A stretch of DNA of 17,233 nucleotides from CAYMUL01 sp964393605. Its GTDB lineage: Bacteria; Bacteroidota; Ignavibacteria; Ignavibacteriales; Ignavibacteriaceae. Positions 6,686 through 15,400 of this stretch are shown piece by piece. The notes under the pieces are model-generated. The model saw nothing but the letters and a program-made list of their open reading frames with translations, did no database searches and was not told where the DNA came from. A program made the position numbers and the translations under genes. Where the stretch lies: assembly GCA_964393605.1 (NCBI GenBank), contig CAYMUL010000048.1:1-17233 (forward strand), read 5' to 3'. The number at the start of each line of letters is the position of its first letter. Positions within the stretch are counted from its first letter, which is position 1.

Positions 6686-7939
6686 TTATTTATCTGCTTC
6701 GCCCATTACAGGGTCAATGCTTCCGATGATAGCAACTACATCGGATATCATATGTCCTACACAAAGCCGCGGCAGTGCTTGTAAGTTTGAAAATGATGGC
6801 GATTTTATTTTCAGCTTGTAAGGAGAGCCTTCCCCTTTACTGACGATGTTAAAACCAAGTTCGCCTTTCGGATTTTCGACTGCGTGATATATTTCTCCTT
6901 CGGGAGGATTGATTCCAAAATTCACGAGCATGAAGTCGTGAATTAGTTCTTCCATCTTCGTATAAATTTCTGTTTTGCGCGGAAGAACTTTTTTCGGTTG
7001 ATTCGCCATCGTTTCCCCTTGCGGAATTTTATCGATGATCTGTCGAATAATTTTTACTGCTTCGCGCAATTCATCTGCGCGGACAAAATATCGCGCGAGA
7101 CAATCGCCACCGGAATGGGTTATCACTTTAAAATCCATTTCATCATAAAAGAGATAAGGTGCAGCTCTTCTTAAATCATACTCTACTCCGCTACCGCGAA
7201 GACTCGGTCCCGTCATTCCGAGACTTAAAGCTTCTTCACCGGAAATTGCACCGACATCTTCAAGCCGTTCAATAAAAATTCTGTTCGAGTTCAAAAGGCG
7301 TTCAATCTCATCAATCTTCGCTTCGAATTGTTCGATGAAAGATTTTACTCCATGAAAAGTTTCTGCGGTAACATCCGATGCAACTCCGCCAATGCGTGTG
7401 TAAGATGTTGTAAATCTTGCGCCACAAATTACATCATAAAGATCAAGAATTTTTTCACGCTCGCGTAAAGTCCAGAGAAACACAGTCAACGCGCCGACAT
7501 CCATCGCCAATGCACCGATTGCAACAAGATGCGAAGCAACTCTTGAAAGCTCACACATCATCATGCGGATATATTGCGCACGTTTGGGAACTACGATGCC
7601 TGCCAATTTTTCTACTGCAAGAACATACGCAACATTGTTTGCAGGTGGAGAAAGATAATCAAGTCTGTCAGTGTGAGGAATGTAATCGAGATATCCCATA
7701 TTCTCCGCCATCTTTTCGTAACCGCGATGAAGATAGCCAAGTTCGGGAACGCATGCCATAACTGTTTCACCATCAAGACGAAGCACGACGCGCAAAACAC
7801 CGTGTGTTGCCGGATGTTGCGGTCCCATGTTTAATATCATTTCATTTTCGAGAGCATCTTCGAGGACGATGTGCGTCTTCTGATTTAACAGCGCTTCGTA
7901 AATTCTTGATTGTGTATTTTCTTTAGAAAATTTTTCCAT
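6686..7939 (-). CDS. nuoD: NADH-quinone oxidoreductase subunit D (49 kDa)
   Basis: NuoD (417 aa) forms the quinone-binding chamber together with NuoB and is related to the large subunit of NiFe hydrogenases. Family motifs are NMGPQHPATHGVLR (37-50), ELGYLHRGYEK (66-76), LDYLSPPANNVAYVLAVE (93-110) and the C-terminal IGSIDPVMGEADK. C and D are separate genes here, not fused as in some proteobacteria. The gene begins 5 bases after the nuoC stop. The N-terminus has about 30 residues before the first conserved motif, slightly long but within the family's range. Confidence 0.97.
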   Translation of the reverse strand: MEKFSKENTQSRIYEALLNQKTHIVLEDALENEMILNMGPQHPATHGVLRVVLRLDGETVMACVPELGYLHRGYEKMAENMGYLDYIPHTDRLDYLSPPANNVAYVLAVEKLAGIVVPKRAQYIRMMMCELSRVASHLVAIGALAMDVGALTVFLWTLREREKILDLYDVICGARFTTSYTRIGGVASDVTAETFHGVKSFIEQFEAKIDEIERLLNSNRIFIERLEDVGAISGEEALSLGMTGPSLRGSGVEYDLRRAAPYLFYDEMDFKVITHSGGDCLARYFVRADELREAVKIIRQIIDKIPQGETMANQPKKVLPRKTEIYTKMEELIHDFMLVNFGINPPEGEIYHAVENPKGELGFNIVSKGEGSPYKLKIKSPSFSNLQALPRLCVGHMISDVVAIIGSIDPVMGEADK

Positions 7940-7944
7940 ACAAA

Positions 7945-8433
7945 TTATTTTTTAGGTAAAGAAAGTGAACCGGGAATGCCCATTACCGGGAAATCTTTTT
8001 TTAGCGGATGATATTCAAACTCTTCGGGCATGTACATTCTTCGCGGGTCGGGATGATTTGTAAAAGTTATTCCATACATATCGTACGTTTCTCTTTCGTA
8101 CCAATTGGCGGAAGCCCAAACACTACTGACGCTTTCAATTGCGCAATCGGATTCGTCAACTTTACATTCGAGACGAAGACGAAATTTATTTTTTAGTGAA
8201 AAGAGATTGTACGAGACGGTAAATCGATTTGAGCGAACTGCCCAATCGATCGCAGTAATATCAATGCACTGAAGAAATGAAAGTGATTCGTCATTCTTCA
8301 AAAAATCAGAAACATCGATAATAAATTTTTTATCGAATTGAATTGTGAGTTCATCTTTAAATTCAACAATCTCAAATGTAACTGCAGAGAACTGTTCGTT
8401 TAATTTTTGAAGAAGAGTTTCTTTGAAAGACAT
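7945..8433 (-). CDS. nuoC: NADH-quinone oxidoreductase subunit C (30 kDa)
   Basis: NuoC (162 aa) is a structural subunit of the connecting arm that packs against NuoD. The signature WYERETYDMYGITFTNHPD (111-129), followed by RRMYMPEEFEYHPLKKDFP, is the standard respiratory-chain 30-kDa motif. The gene starts one base after the nuoB stop and ends 5 bases before nuoD, so translational coupling is likely. Confidence 0.96.
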   Translation of the reverse strand: MSFKETLLQKLNEQFSAVTFEIVEFKDELTIQFDKKFIIDVSDFLKNDESLSFLQCIDITAIDWAVRSNRFTVSYNLFSLKNKFRLRLECKVDESDCAIESVSSVWASANWYERETYDMYGITFTNHPDPRRMYMPEEFEYHPLKKDFPVMGIPGSLSLPKK

Positions 8434-8434
8434 A

Positions 8435-8947
8435 TTAATTTTTGCTCAACTCAAACTGGTTTGTACTCGGGAAATCGCTCACGCGCGTCTTTCCAATTTT
8501 TTCTTGAATCTTTATGAGCGCATTCAAAAGATTATCGGGGCGCGGCGGACATCCTGCAAGATAAAGATCAACCGGAAGAAATTGGTCGATACCCTGAACA
8601 ACAGAATATGAGCGATACATTCCTCCCGATGATGTGCATGCACCCATTGCAAGCACCCATTTCGGATTTGGCATTTGTTCGTAAATTTTTCTTACGATGT
8701 GCGACATTTTATATGTTACTGTTCCGGCAACAATCATCAAATCGCACTGACGTGGAGTGAATCTCATTACTTCAGATCCGAAGCGAGCAATATCATATTT
8801 CGGGTCACCGACAGCCATCATCTCGATTGCACAACAGGAAATTCCCATCGGCATAGGCCAGACTGCGCTTTTTCTTGCCCAAGCAGCGAGCGCGTCAACT
8901 GTGGTTGTAATGAATCCGTCATTCTTTAAATATGCTTCTAATCCCAT
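8435..8947 (-). CDS. nuoB: NADH-quinone oxidoreductase subunit B (N2 cluster)
   Basis: NuoB (170 aa) holds cluster N2, the last iron-sulfur cluster before quinone. Its ligands are C38 and C39 in MGISCCAIEM, C104 in MGACTSSGG and C133 in LAGCPPRPD. The start ATG at 8947 overlaps the end of nuoA by 10 bases and has a strong AAGGAGGA ribosome site inside nuoA. Confidence 0.97.
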   Translation of the reverse strand: MGLEAYLKNDGFITTTVDALAAWARKSAVWPMPMGISCCAIEMMAVGDPKYDIARFGSEVMRFTPRQCDLMIVAGTVTYKMSHIVRKIYEQMPNPKWVLAMGACTSSGGMYRSYSVVQGIDQFLPVDLYLAGCPPRPDNLLNALIKIQEKIGKTRVSDFPSTNQFELSKN

Positions 8948-9306
8948 TCGAATCCTCCTTTTTTATAGACATACAGGAACCCCAACTCAAACACGATTAA
9001 AAAAATAATCATCGCAACAAAAACAGAACTACCAAATTGAGTGAATAGCCGTTTAAACTCTACTGCCCACGGATAAACGAATATTACTTCGATATCAAAA
9101 ATTATGAAGAGCATTGCAACCATATAATATTTTATGGACATACGTTCGTTAGTTGTGCCAACAGGTTTTACACCCGATTCGTAAGTCGAAAGTTTTTCAG
9201 GGTTTGGTCTTTGTGGACCGATTAATTTTGATGAAATCACGATTGCAAAAGAGAATATGAGTGCAAAGGCAATTACAACAAATATCGGGATATAGGATTC
9301 AATCAT
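8938..9306 (-). CDS. nuoA: NADH-quinone oxidoreductase subunit A (membrane)
   Basis: NuoA (122 aa) is a small membrane subunit at the junction of the two arms of complex I. Three transmembrane segments are predicted at about 5-26, 61-80 and 95-114. The conserved YESGVKP (42-48) and FDIEVIFVYPWA (70-81) motifs are present. It is the first gene of the nuo cluster. No clear ribosome site precedes the ATG at 9306. A -10-like TATAAT lies about 36 bases upstream. Confidence 0.95.
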   Translation of the reverse strand: MIESYIPIFVVIAFALIFSFAIVISSKLIGPQRPNPEKLSTYESGVKPVGTTNERMSIKYYMVAMLFIIFDIEVIFVYPWAVEFKRLFTQFGSSVFVAMIIFLIVFELGFLYVYKKGGFEWD

Positions 9307-9341
9307 TCGGTGTTATTTGTAAAATTTTTGGGTTCAAATTT

Positions 9342-9371
9342 ATTATAAACGTGAGTGAATTGCAATTTAAA
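9342..9371 (-). promoter_or_regulatory. Possible nuoA promoter
   Basis: On the minus strand TATAAT (9342-9347) is preceded after 18 bases by TTTAAA (9366-9371). The -10 is perfect and the -35 is weak. A Bacteroidota-like TAnnTTTG word overlaps just downstream of the -10 but lacks its partner TTTG at the usual distance. Confidence 0.35.
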
Positions 9372-9462
9372 AGCAAACAACTTTCAGTAACGAATCGATA
9401 ATTATTTCGGAGATTTCTGTTTAAGCGAAATACGGTAGAAGGAATTTTTTATTTATTTTTGT

Positions 9463-9718
9463 TTATTTTCAATTGTTCGCGGAGAGTTCTTCATCTTAGT
9501 GTCGCAGAGGTAAAAAAAGAAGTTAAACCACTTAGGCACTAAGAACACTTAGAAACACGAAGCCAATTCGCAATTCTCCATCGTCCAGTCATAACTATTC
9601 ATTTTTAATTTGTAATTTTTAATTCTACAAAGGAATGCCACAACGGCACTAAGGCACTACGCAGCACAAACACAATTATTTGCCCAATTCTCCATTCTCC
9701 CCCGATAGATCGGGACTC
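9463..9718 (+). repeat. 256-bp direct repeat, copy 1
   Basis: It matches 9865-10120 at 250 of 256 bases with no indels, offset 402 bp. It contains hairpin R3 (9495-9552) near its start and the palindrome CCCGATAGATCGGG (9701-9714) at its end. Confidence 0.93.
9495..9552 (+). repeat. Hairpin repeat R3
   Basis: Left arm CTTAGTGTCGCAGAGGT (9495-9511), loop AAAAAAAGAAGTTAA (9512-9526) and right arm ACCACTTAGGCACTAAG (9527-9543), then AACACTTAG. The left arm has decayed relative to other copies. Confidence 0.75.
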
Positions 9719-9735
9719 GATGGTCAATTCCTCTT

Positions 9736-9763
9736 CTTACACTTACACTTACACTTACACTTA
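9736..9763 (+). repeat. Hexamer tandem array (CTTACA units)
   Basis: About four and a half copies of a CTTACA hexamer. Shorter versions occur at 17021-17029 and 17051-17061 next to the same TCTCCC/GGGAGA hairpins. Confidence 0.7.
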
Positions 9764-9773
9764 ATCTTATTTA

Positions 9774-9788
9774 TCTCCCGAAGGGAGA
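9774..9788. repeat. TCTCCC-GAA-GGGAGA hairpin
   Basis: Perfect 6-bp arms around GAA. Identical copies lie at 17036-17050 and 17073-17087, each beside CTTACA hexamers and ATCTTTATC words. It is part of the same intergenic repeat block. Confidence 0.7.
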
Positions 9789-9864
9789 ATCTTTATCTTT
9801 ATCTGCGTTGCCAATTCTGCAACTTCTTCTTCACCGCGAAGACGCCGAGACGCGAAGGAATTTT

Positions 9865-10120
9865 TTATTTTCAATTGTTCGCGGAGAGTTCTTCATCTTA
9901 GTGTCTCATGGGTAAAAAAGGAAGTTAAACTACTTAGGCACTAAGAACACTTAGAAACACGAAGCCAATTCACAATTCTCCATCGTCCAGTCATAACTAT
10001 TCATTTTTAATTTGTAATTTTTAATTCTACAAAGGAATGCCACAACGGCACTAAGGCACTACGCAGCACAAACACAATTATTTGCCCAATTCTCCATTCT
10101 CCCCCGATAGATCGGGACTC
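9865..10120 (+). repeat. 256-bp direct repeat, copy 2
   Basis: Second copy, containing hairpin R4 (9897-9954) and the palindrome at 10103-10116. It ends 5 bases before the stop codon of the REC-kinase-REC gene. Confidence 0.93.
9897..9954 (+). repeat. Hairpin repeat R4
   Basis: Same organisation as R3 at the 402-bp offset. Most of the differences between the two 256-bp copies fall in this hairpin's left arm and loop edge. Confidence 0.72.
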
Positions 10121-10125
10121 AATTG

Positions 10126-11751
10126 TCAATTGTTAGTTGCTTCCAGTGCCGCATCCACCATCTTCAACAAGTCTTGCATGAAAAACGGTTTTGAAATATA
10201 GTGCGTCATTCCGTGTGCTAAGAATTCTTTTTCATCTTCGTACGAAGCAAAAGCCGTTACCGCCGCAATTGGAGTCGAACTATAATTCGGCATCGTTCGA
10301 ATAATCTCCGTCAACTCAACACCATTTGTCCCTCTCCCTAAATTGATATCCATTAAAATTAAGTCGTAAGAATTCGATTTTACTTTCGGTATGGCATCAT
10401 CTGCATTAACGCAAGTTTCGATTGAATAATATCTTGAAAGATATTTCTCAATTACTTCTCGGTTGGAGTCGTCGTTCTCTATCAACAATATTTTTTTGGA
10501 TGACTTAATTCGTTTATTTAATTTTTTAGAATCGGGAATGACTTCTCTGGTGTTGATTAATTCTTTCGTTGTAACATTATTTTTAATTGCAAACCTCACA
10601 GCAAAAGTTGATCCTTTCTCAACTTCACTTTCCACAGAGATTTCACCTCCGAGCATCTCGCAATTCTTTTTTGCGATTGTTAGTCCGAGTCCGGTTCCTT
10701 CGAACGTTCTGCTCAATCCTTCGCTTACTTGCCGGAACTCTTTCCAGATCAAGTCAAGTTTATCATTCGGAATACCGATGCCGGTGTCTTTTACTTTTAG
10801 TTCGAAAATTTCTTTGCCATCATCTTTTATTATTTCGGCAGAGATTAGTACTTCTCCTTTTTCGGTGTAGATAATTGCGTTATCAATCAGATTGTAAAGC
10901 GTTGTTGTGAAGAGACGGTTATCCGTATTAATAATCATCTCCGGCTGTTGAATTTCTTTTTTAAGTAAAAGATTTTTCTTCTCCGCTGCAACTTTGAATT
11001 CGTTATAAACCCGTTCGATAATTGTTACGACGTTTATCGGTTTGTGTTCCGGTTTTGTATCAAGGAATTCGATGTTTGTTAAATCCAATATTTTTGTTAA
11101 AGTGTTTTGCATTCTGTGCGCCGAACGGATTATACTCTCAACCATTTCTTTATCATCTTCTGAAACTGTATCGAGCAATAATTCCGCGAAGCCGAGTATT
11201 CCTACAAAGGGTGTGCGGAGTTCGTGACTCATATTTGCGAAGAAGTAAGATTTCACGCAGTTCATTTCTTCGGCTTTGTCAAGCGCGATTTTTAAATCAG
11301 CAGTTCTCTCTTCGACTAATGCTTCGAGATTGGCATTCATCATTTTTAATTGGTCGGATTTTAGTTTGAGCTGGATGTGTGTGTCAATGCGGGCAAGCAG
11401 TTCACGTGCATTGAATGGCTTGAGCACATAGTCTTGCGCACCGGAATCAAATCCTTTTACAATGTTTTCTGTTTCTGCAAATGCAGTCAAGAATATTACC
11501 GGAATCTCTCTTAGTTTTTCCTTGCTTCGCATTATCGCGCATGTTGCGTAGCCATCGAGTATGGGCATGTCTATGTCAAGCAGTACTATCGAATAGTCAT
11601 CTGCTTGAGTTAAAATTTCGAGTGCTTGTTTGCCGTTAGTTGCAAACCCGACTGTATAATTCGCTTCCTTGAGGACACTTCCGAGAATTTGTATATTCTG
11701 CGGGTTATCGTCAACTACGAGTACCTTAAATTTTTTGTTATCGTTATTCAT
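10126..11751 (-). CDS. Hybrid signalling protein REC-histidine kinase-REC
   Basis: This soluble 541-aa protein has a receiver at about 8-125 (acidic pair D14 D15, phosphoacceptor D59, K111) and a short coiled linker. Next comes HisKA with H176 in NMSHELRTP and a HATPase domain (N287 and N291, DTGIGIP 322-328, GTGLGL 352-357). A second receiver follows at about 418-538 (phosphoacceptor D468, K521). There is no sensor or membrane segment, so its input is probably phosphate from a partner such as the kinase at 12373-16740. In the second receiver the usual acidic pair reads E425-N426. The frame stays open to an ATG at 11814, but those 21 extra codons are a translation of hairpin repeat R5. ATG 11751 has GGAG 5 bases upstream and starts just before the receiver, so it is preferred. 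Confidence 0.92.
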   Translation of the reverse strand: MNNDNKKFKVLVVDDNPQNIQILGSVLKEANYTVGFATNGKQALEILTQADDYSIVLLDIDMPILDGYATCAIMRSKEKLREIPVIFLTAFAETENIVKGFDSGAQDYVLKPFNARELLARIDTHIQLKLKSDQLKMMNANLEALVEERTADLKIALDKAEEMNCVKSYFFANMSHELRTPFVGILGFAELLLDTVSEDDKEMVESIIRSAHRMQNTLTKILDLTNIEFLDTKPEHKPINVVTIIERVYNEFKVAAEKKNLLLKKEIQQPEMIINTDNRLFTTTLYNLIDNAIIYTEKGEVLISAEIIKDDGKEIFELKVKDTGIGIPNDKLDLIWKEFRQVSEGLSRTFEGTGLGLTIAKKNCEMLGGEISVESEVEKGSTFAVRFAIKNNVTTKELINTREVIPDSKKLNKRIKSSKKILLIENDDSNREVIEKYLSRYYSIETCVNADDAIPKVKSNSYDLILMDINLGRGTNGVELTEIIRTMPNYSSTPIAAVTAFASYEDEKEFLAHGMTHYISKPFFMQDLLKMVDAALEATNN

Positions 11752-11774
11752 CACTTCTCCATTGTTAATTTTTT

Positions 11775-11865
11775 CTAAGTGTTCCTTCGTGCCCTTAGTG
11801 CCTAAGTGGTTCAACTTCTTTTTTTACCACTAAGACACTTAGTTCACTAAGATTCACTAAGTGTT
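11775..11865 (-). repeat. Hairpin repeat R5 (downstream flank of GxxExxY gene)
   Basis: On the plus strand the arms CTTAGTGCCTAAGTGGT (11794-11810) and ACCACTAAGACACTTAG (11826-11842) pair at 14 of 17 around a T-rich 15-base loop, the inverse of the A-rich loop elsewhere. Positions 11816-11865 are 49/50 identical to 12297-12346 on the other side of the GxxExxY gene. Confidence 0.82.
11816..11865 (+). repeat. 50-bp direct repeat flanking GxxExxY gene, left copy
   Basis: One mismatch in 50 against 12297-12346; the offset is 481 bp. Together the two copies bracket the whole GxxExxY gene. Confidence 0.93.
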
Positions 11866-11882
11866 AATATTTGTTATTTTCT

Positions 11883-12293
11883 TTATTCCTTCGGCAACCT
11901 TGAAAATTGTTCTGTTACTAGAGGAACGATATGCTTTGTAATATTTTCGCAATTAAAATTTATCAACAATCCTTTTGGCCTACCTGAAAGTTTAAGATAG
12001 GTTAGTAATTGTGCAGTATAAAGCGGAATCATCTGTTCAACCGATTTCAGTTCTACGATAACAAGTTCGTTGACGAGAATGTCTAACTTTAACGGGTTAC
12101 CTAATTCTTTGCTCTTATATTTCAGTGGTAAATATATCTGCGAACTGACTTCCAATCCGGCTAATGTTAGTTCTTCAAGCAAACATGATTCGTACACAGA
12201 TTCAAGTAAGCCTGGTCCGAGTTGTTTGTGTACTTCAATAGCACATCCTACAATTTTGTAAGCGATGTGGTTAATATATTTTTGTGTTAACAT
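11883..12293 (-). CDS. GxxExxY protein (PD-(D/E)XK-like nuclease fold)
   Basis: This 136-aa protein carries the family-defining motif in LGPGLLESVYE (G28, E31, Y34). It also has a PD-(D/E)XK-like core, D71 (LKLDILV) and E81-x-K83 (VELKSVE), followed by AQLLTYLKLSG. GxxExxY proteins are small, scattered unevenly among bacteria, often multicopy, and of unknown function. The frame extends to an ATG at 12338, but the extra 15 codons are hairpin-repeat sequence. ATG 12293 opens the conserved domain, so it is preferred although its ribosome site is weak. The gene lies between two kinase genes and between 50-bp direct repeats, as if inserted as a cassette. Nuclease activity is inferred from the fold only. 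Confidence 0.87.
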   Translation of the reverse strand: MLTQKYINHIAYKIVGCAIEVHKQLGPGLLESVYESCLLEELTLAGLEVSSQIYLPLKYKSKELGNPLKLDILVNELVIVELKSVEQMIPLYTAQLLTYLKLSGRPKGLLINFNCENITKHIVPLVTEQFSRLPKE

Positions 12294-12296
12294 AGT

Positions 12297-12346
12297 TTCT
12301 TTTTTTACCACTAAGACACTTAGTTCACTAAGATTCACTTAGTGTT
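12297..12346 (+). repeat. 50-bp direct repeat flanking GxxExxY gene, right copy
   Basis: Partner of 11816-11865. It begins 3 bases outside the preferred start codon of the GxxExxY gene. Confidence 0.93.
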
Positions 12347-12400
12347 CCTTAGTGTTCTTAGTGTCTAAGTGGTTATTTCTTTCTCACACTTAGTTCACTT
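12297..12400 (-). repeat. Hairpin repeat R6 (upstream flank of GxxExxY gene)
   Basis: On the plus strand ACCACTAAGACACTTAG (12307-12323) faces a run of CTTAGTG words ending in CTAAGTGGT (12365-12373), so two half-elements meet head to head. The T-rich loop at 12297-12306 abuts the GxxExxY start codon. The other loop (about 12374-12386) contains the stop codon of the big kinase. Confidence 0.72.
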
Positions 12401-15400
12401 AAAATTACCTTAAACTTATTCAACTCCGGAGTTAGTTTATCAATCTCAAATAGTGAAGCATGCAGTTCAATCTTCTTCCCGTAATCACTCAGCATACGCA
12501 GCGAATATTTATCACCCAGCATCGCTAAGTCATTACCGAACGCTTCAATTTCATCAACCAAAATTGATTTGCTCACTGACTCATACCTCGCGAGAAAATC
12601 TTCATTCAAAATTTTCACAACCTCCGGCAAGACACTCAACTCACTATCCGATAACTCGAATGTTACTTCCTTCTCATGCCTTGCTTCCGCTCGTTCGCCC
12701 GACTTAAACTTCAAATATTTTTTCAACACCTCAACCAAATTAGGCAACACAACCGGCTTCAAAAGGAACTCATCGAATAACTCATTCATATCTTTATCCT
12801 TCAATATAATTTTGGAAGAAGCGGAAATACAAATAACCGGAATATGCTTCGTACGTTCATCGCCGCGTAAAATGCGGGTCGCCTCAATGCCGTCCATTAC
12901 CGGCATACGCAAATCCATAAGAATAACATCGGGTAATTCTTTGAACGCAATCTCAACCGCTTCCTTACCGTTCACAGCTTCAAAAATATTTAAAGAGGAA
13001 TTCTCGAGTAAATCTACAATAAGCGAGCGATTATTCTTATTATCATCCACAAGCAAAATTTTTCCTTCACTAAAAAGTGTAGCGCTTGGATCGAACTCCA
13101 CAACGGCATCACTGCTCTTTTCACCTTCAATAACTTTTACTGAAGGAATGAATATTTTAAATTTACTTCCTTTCCCAACTTCACTTTCAAACGTAATCGT
13201 TCCGCCCATCATTTCAACTAACCGCTTTGAAATTGCAAGTCCTAAACCCGTGCCGCCATATTTTTTTGTACTCTGATCTTTTTGCTGCGCGAATGCTTCG
13301 AATATGAATTCTTGTTCCTCTTTCGGAACACCGATACCGGTATCTTCAACAATGATGAAAAGATCGATACTGTTTTCATCTTTTTCTTTTTTATCAATAA
13401 TTAAAATTACATGTCCTACATCTGTGAACTTAACTGCGTTGCCGATGAGGTTAAAAAGAATTTGTCTCAACCGCAAACCATCGAGCAGAAGCAAACGCGG
13501 AATATCGCTCTCGGTTTCAATCATAAAGTCGAGATGCTTTTCCGAAATTTTTCTTGCGAACATTATTTCAACTTCTTCGGCGAGTTTGATAATGTTGAGC
13601 GGCTCTGGTTCAAGTTTTAGTTTCTCCGCTTCAATTTTTGAGAGGTCGAGTATATCGTTAATCAAAGACAATAAACTTTTGCCGCTTGTTCGAATGGCTT
13701 CAACTCGCTTTTTATTTTTTTCATCTTTAAGGGAAGAATAAAGCATATCGGAAAAACCGATTATCGAATTCATCGGCGTGCGAATTTCGTGTGAAATATT
13801 TGCCAGGAAAGTGCTTTTAGCGCGGTTGGCATTCTCGGCATCTTCCTTCGCTTTTTGAAGTTCTTTTTCTCGTTCGAGTAATTCGGTAATATCATGCAGA
13901 ACAATTTGAACCGCGTCTTTATCATTCAACTTAAATGGAATACCGACAACTTCAACATCAATAACTTCACCTTTAAGATTGATAATCTTCTCTTCAACAT
14001 AAGGTGCAGTAAAACCTTCTTTTACTTTTTTAATTCTTTCTTTAATAAGTTCGTGATAATCGGGATGGAAGAAATCAAACGGCGAACGACCGAGAACATC
14101 ACTTCCATTTTCCGCGGCAAAAAGCTGCAAGCCCGCAGAGTTGATATAAATAATTTTGTTATCCTGATTAATAAAAATCGCATCGCGGGAAGTTTCAACA
14201 AGTTTTCTGTATCTCTGTTCGCTTTCCACTACAGCGGCTTCCGAGAGTTTGCGTTGAGTGATATCGTGTGAAAGAATAAATATACCTTCGGGAATCGGCT
14301 GAATGCTTAACTCAAACCAACCTTTTGAGCCGTCAGGAAAAGTGAATTCATTTTCAAGATGTTGAAATGATCTTTCATCCATACTTTGTTTTATGATTTT
14401 GAAAACAAAAGTTTCTTCAATGCCGGGCCACATTTCCATATATACATTACCAATTAGCTCTTTGCTGGAGCGGCGGTTTTGTTTTTCAGCAGCAGAATTT
14501 ATGTAAATATATCGCCAATCCTTTCCGATTATTTGGCATCCCTCGAGCATCGTATCGAGTGTAGTTGTTAAAAGTAATTCACTTTTATTCAAATCTGCTT
14601 CAATATTTTTTCGACTCGTGATATCAGTGCAAGCGCCCGACATAGAAATTGATTTGCCTTCGCTGTCAAATAGTGCCGTTCCGACATCATGCCACCAAAC
14701 AACGCTTCCATCTTTTTTAAACACTCTATATTCAGTTTCGTAAGGAATTTTCTTTTCAAGATGATCGGCGAGGAGTTGCATTACTTTCTTGTAATCATCG
14801 GGATGAATTGCTTGTTCCCATGCCTCAATCGTTCTTGGGAATTCATTTTTTTGATAGCCGAGCATTTCGTCAATCAATTCCGACCATTCGAGTTCATTAT
14901 TTATCATATCCCAATTCCAAAGTGCAATCTTTGCCGATGTTGAGGCGAGTGTCAAATTGTCGAGTGCCTTCTGAAGATTCTTTTCTGCTCTTTTCTTTTC
15001 CGAAATATCTACAACCATGCCTGACAAAACGCTTCCAACTAGTTTACTACTAATGAGTATAAAAATATTTTTTCCTTTATTAGTGCGAACTTCCACTTCA
15101 AAATTTTCAACCATTCCAAATTCTTTTAAGGCACTGATTAGTTCTTCTCTTCGTTTCGGGTCTTTGTATCTTAAGATAGCCGCTTGAGATTTGAATTCTT
15201 CGAGAGAGTCGAATTCTAAAATATTTAATAAAGCTTCATTGCCATATAAAATCTCGCCGCCGATTGTACTTGCATAAACGCCGACAAGCGCATTATCGAC
15301 GAGGTTTCTGTAACGGGCTTCGCTTTCTGCAATCAACTTTTGCTGCTTTCGTTTATCCGTTTCATCCTGGAATGCAAGCACAACACCGATAACTTCTCCT

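Larger units (their letters stand above)
9307..10125. other. Intergenic region dominated by long direct repeats
   Basis: No gene is seen. The region holds the nuoA upstream segment (9307-9462), a 256-bp direct repeat in two copies (9463-9718 and 9865-10120), and between them a short hexamer array, a TCTCCC/GGGAGA hairpin and arm-like words (CACCGCGAAGACGCC, about 9834-9848). It separates two minus-strand gene blocks. Confidence 0.8.

Noticed and set aside
7417..7834. Plus-strand open frames opposite nuoD
   Set aside because: They are shadows of a strongly conserved gene on the minus strand, with low-complexity translations.
9463..10120. CRISPR array
   Set aside because: There are only two long copies of 256 bp with a 146-bp gap, no regular short repeat-spacer pattern and no cas genes.
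11752..11814. Upstream ATG start for the REC-kinase-REC protein
   Set aside because: These codons are hairpin repeat R5; ATG 11751 has a good ribosome site and starts just before the receiver.
12294..12338. Upstream ATG start for the GxxExxY protein
   Set aside because: The 15 extra codons are part of the 50-bp flanking repeat, which also occurs downstream of the gene where it is noncoding.
12569..13741. Plus-strand open frames opposite the hybrid kinase
   Set aside because: They are antisense to the receiver and kinase domains, rich in Ser/Phe/Ile as expected for shadow frames, and show no domain.
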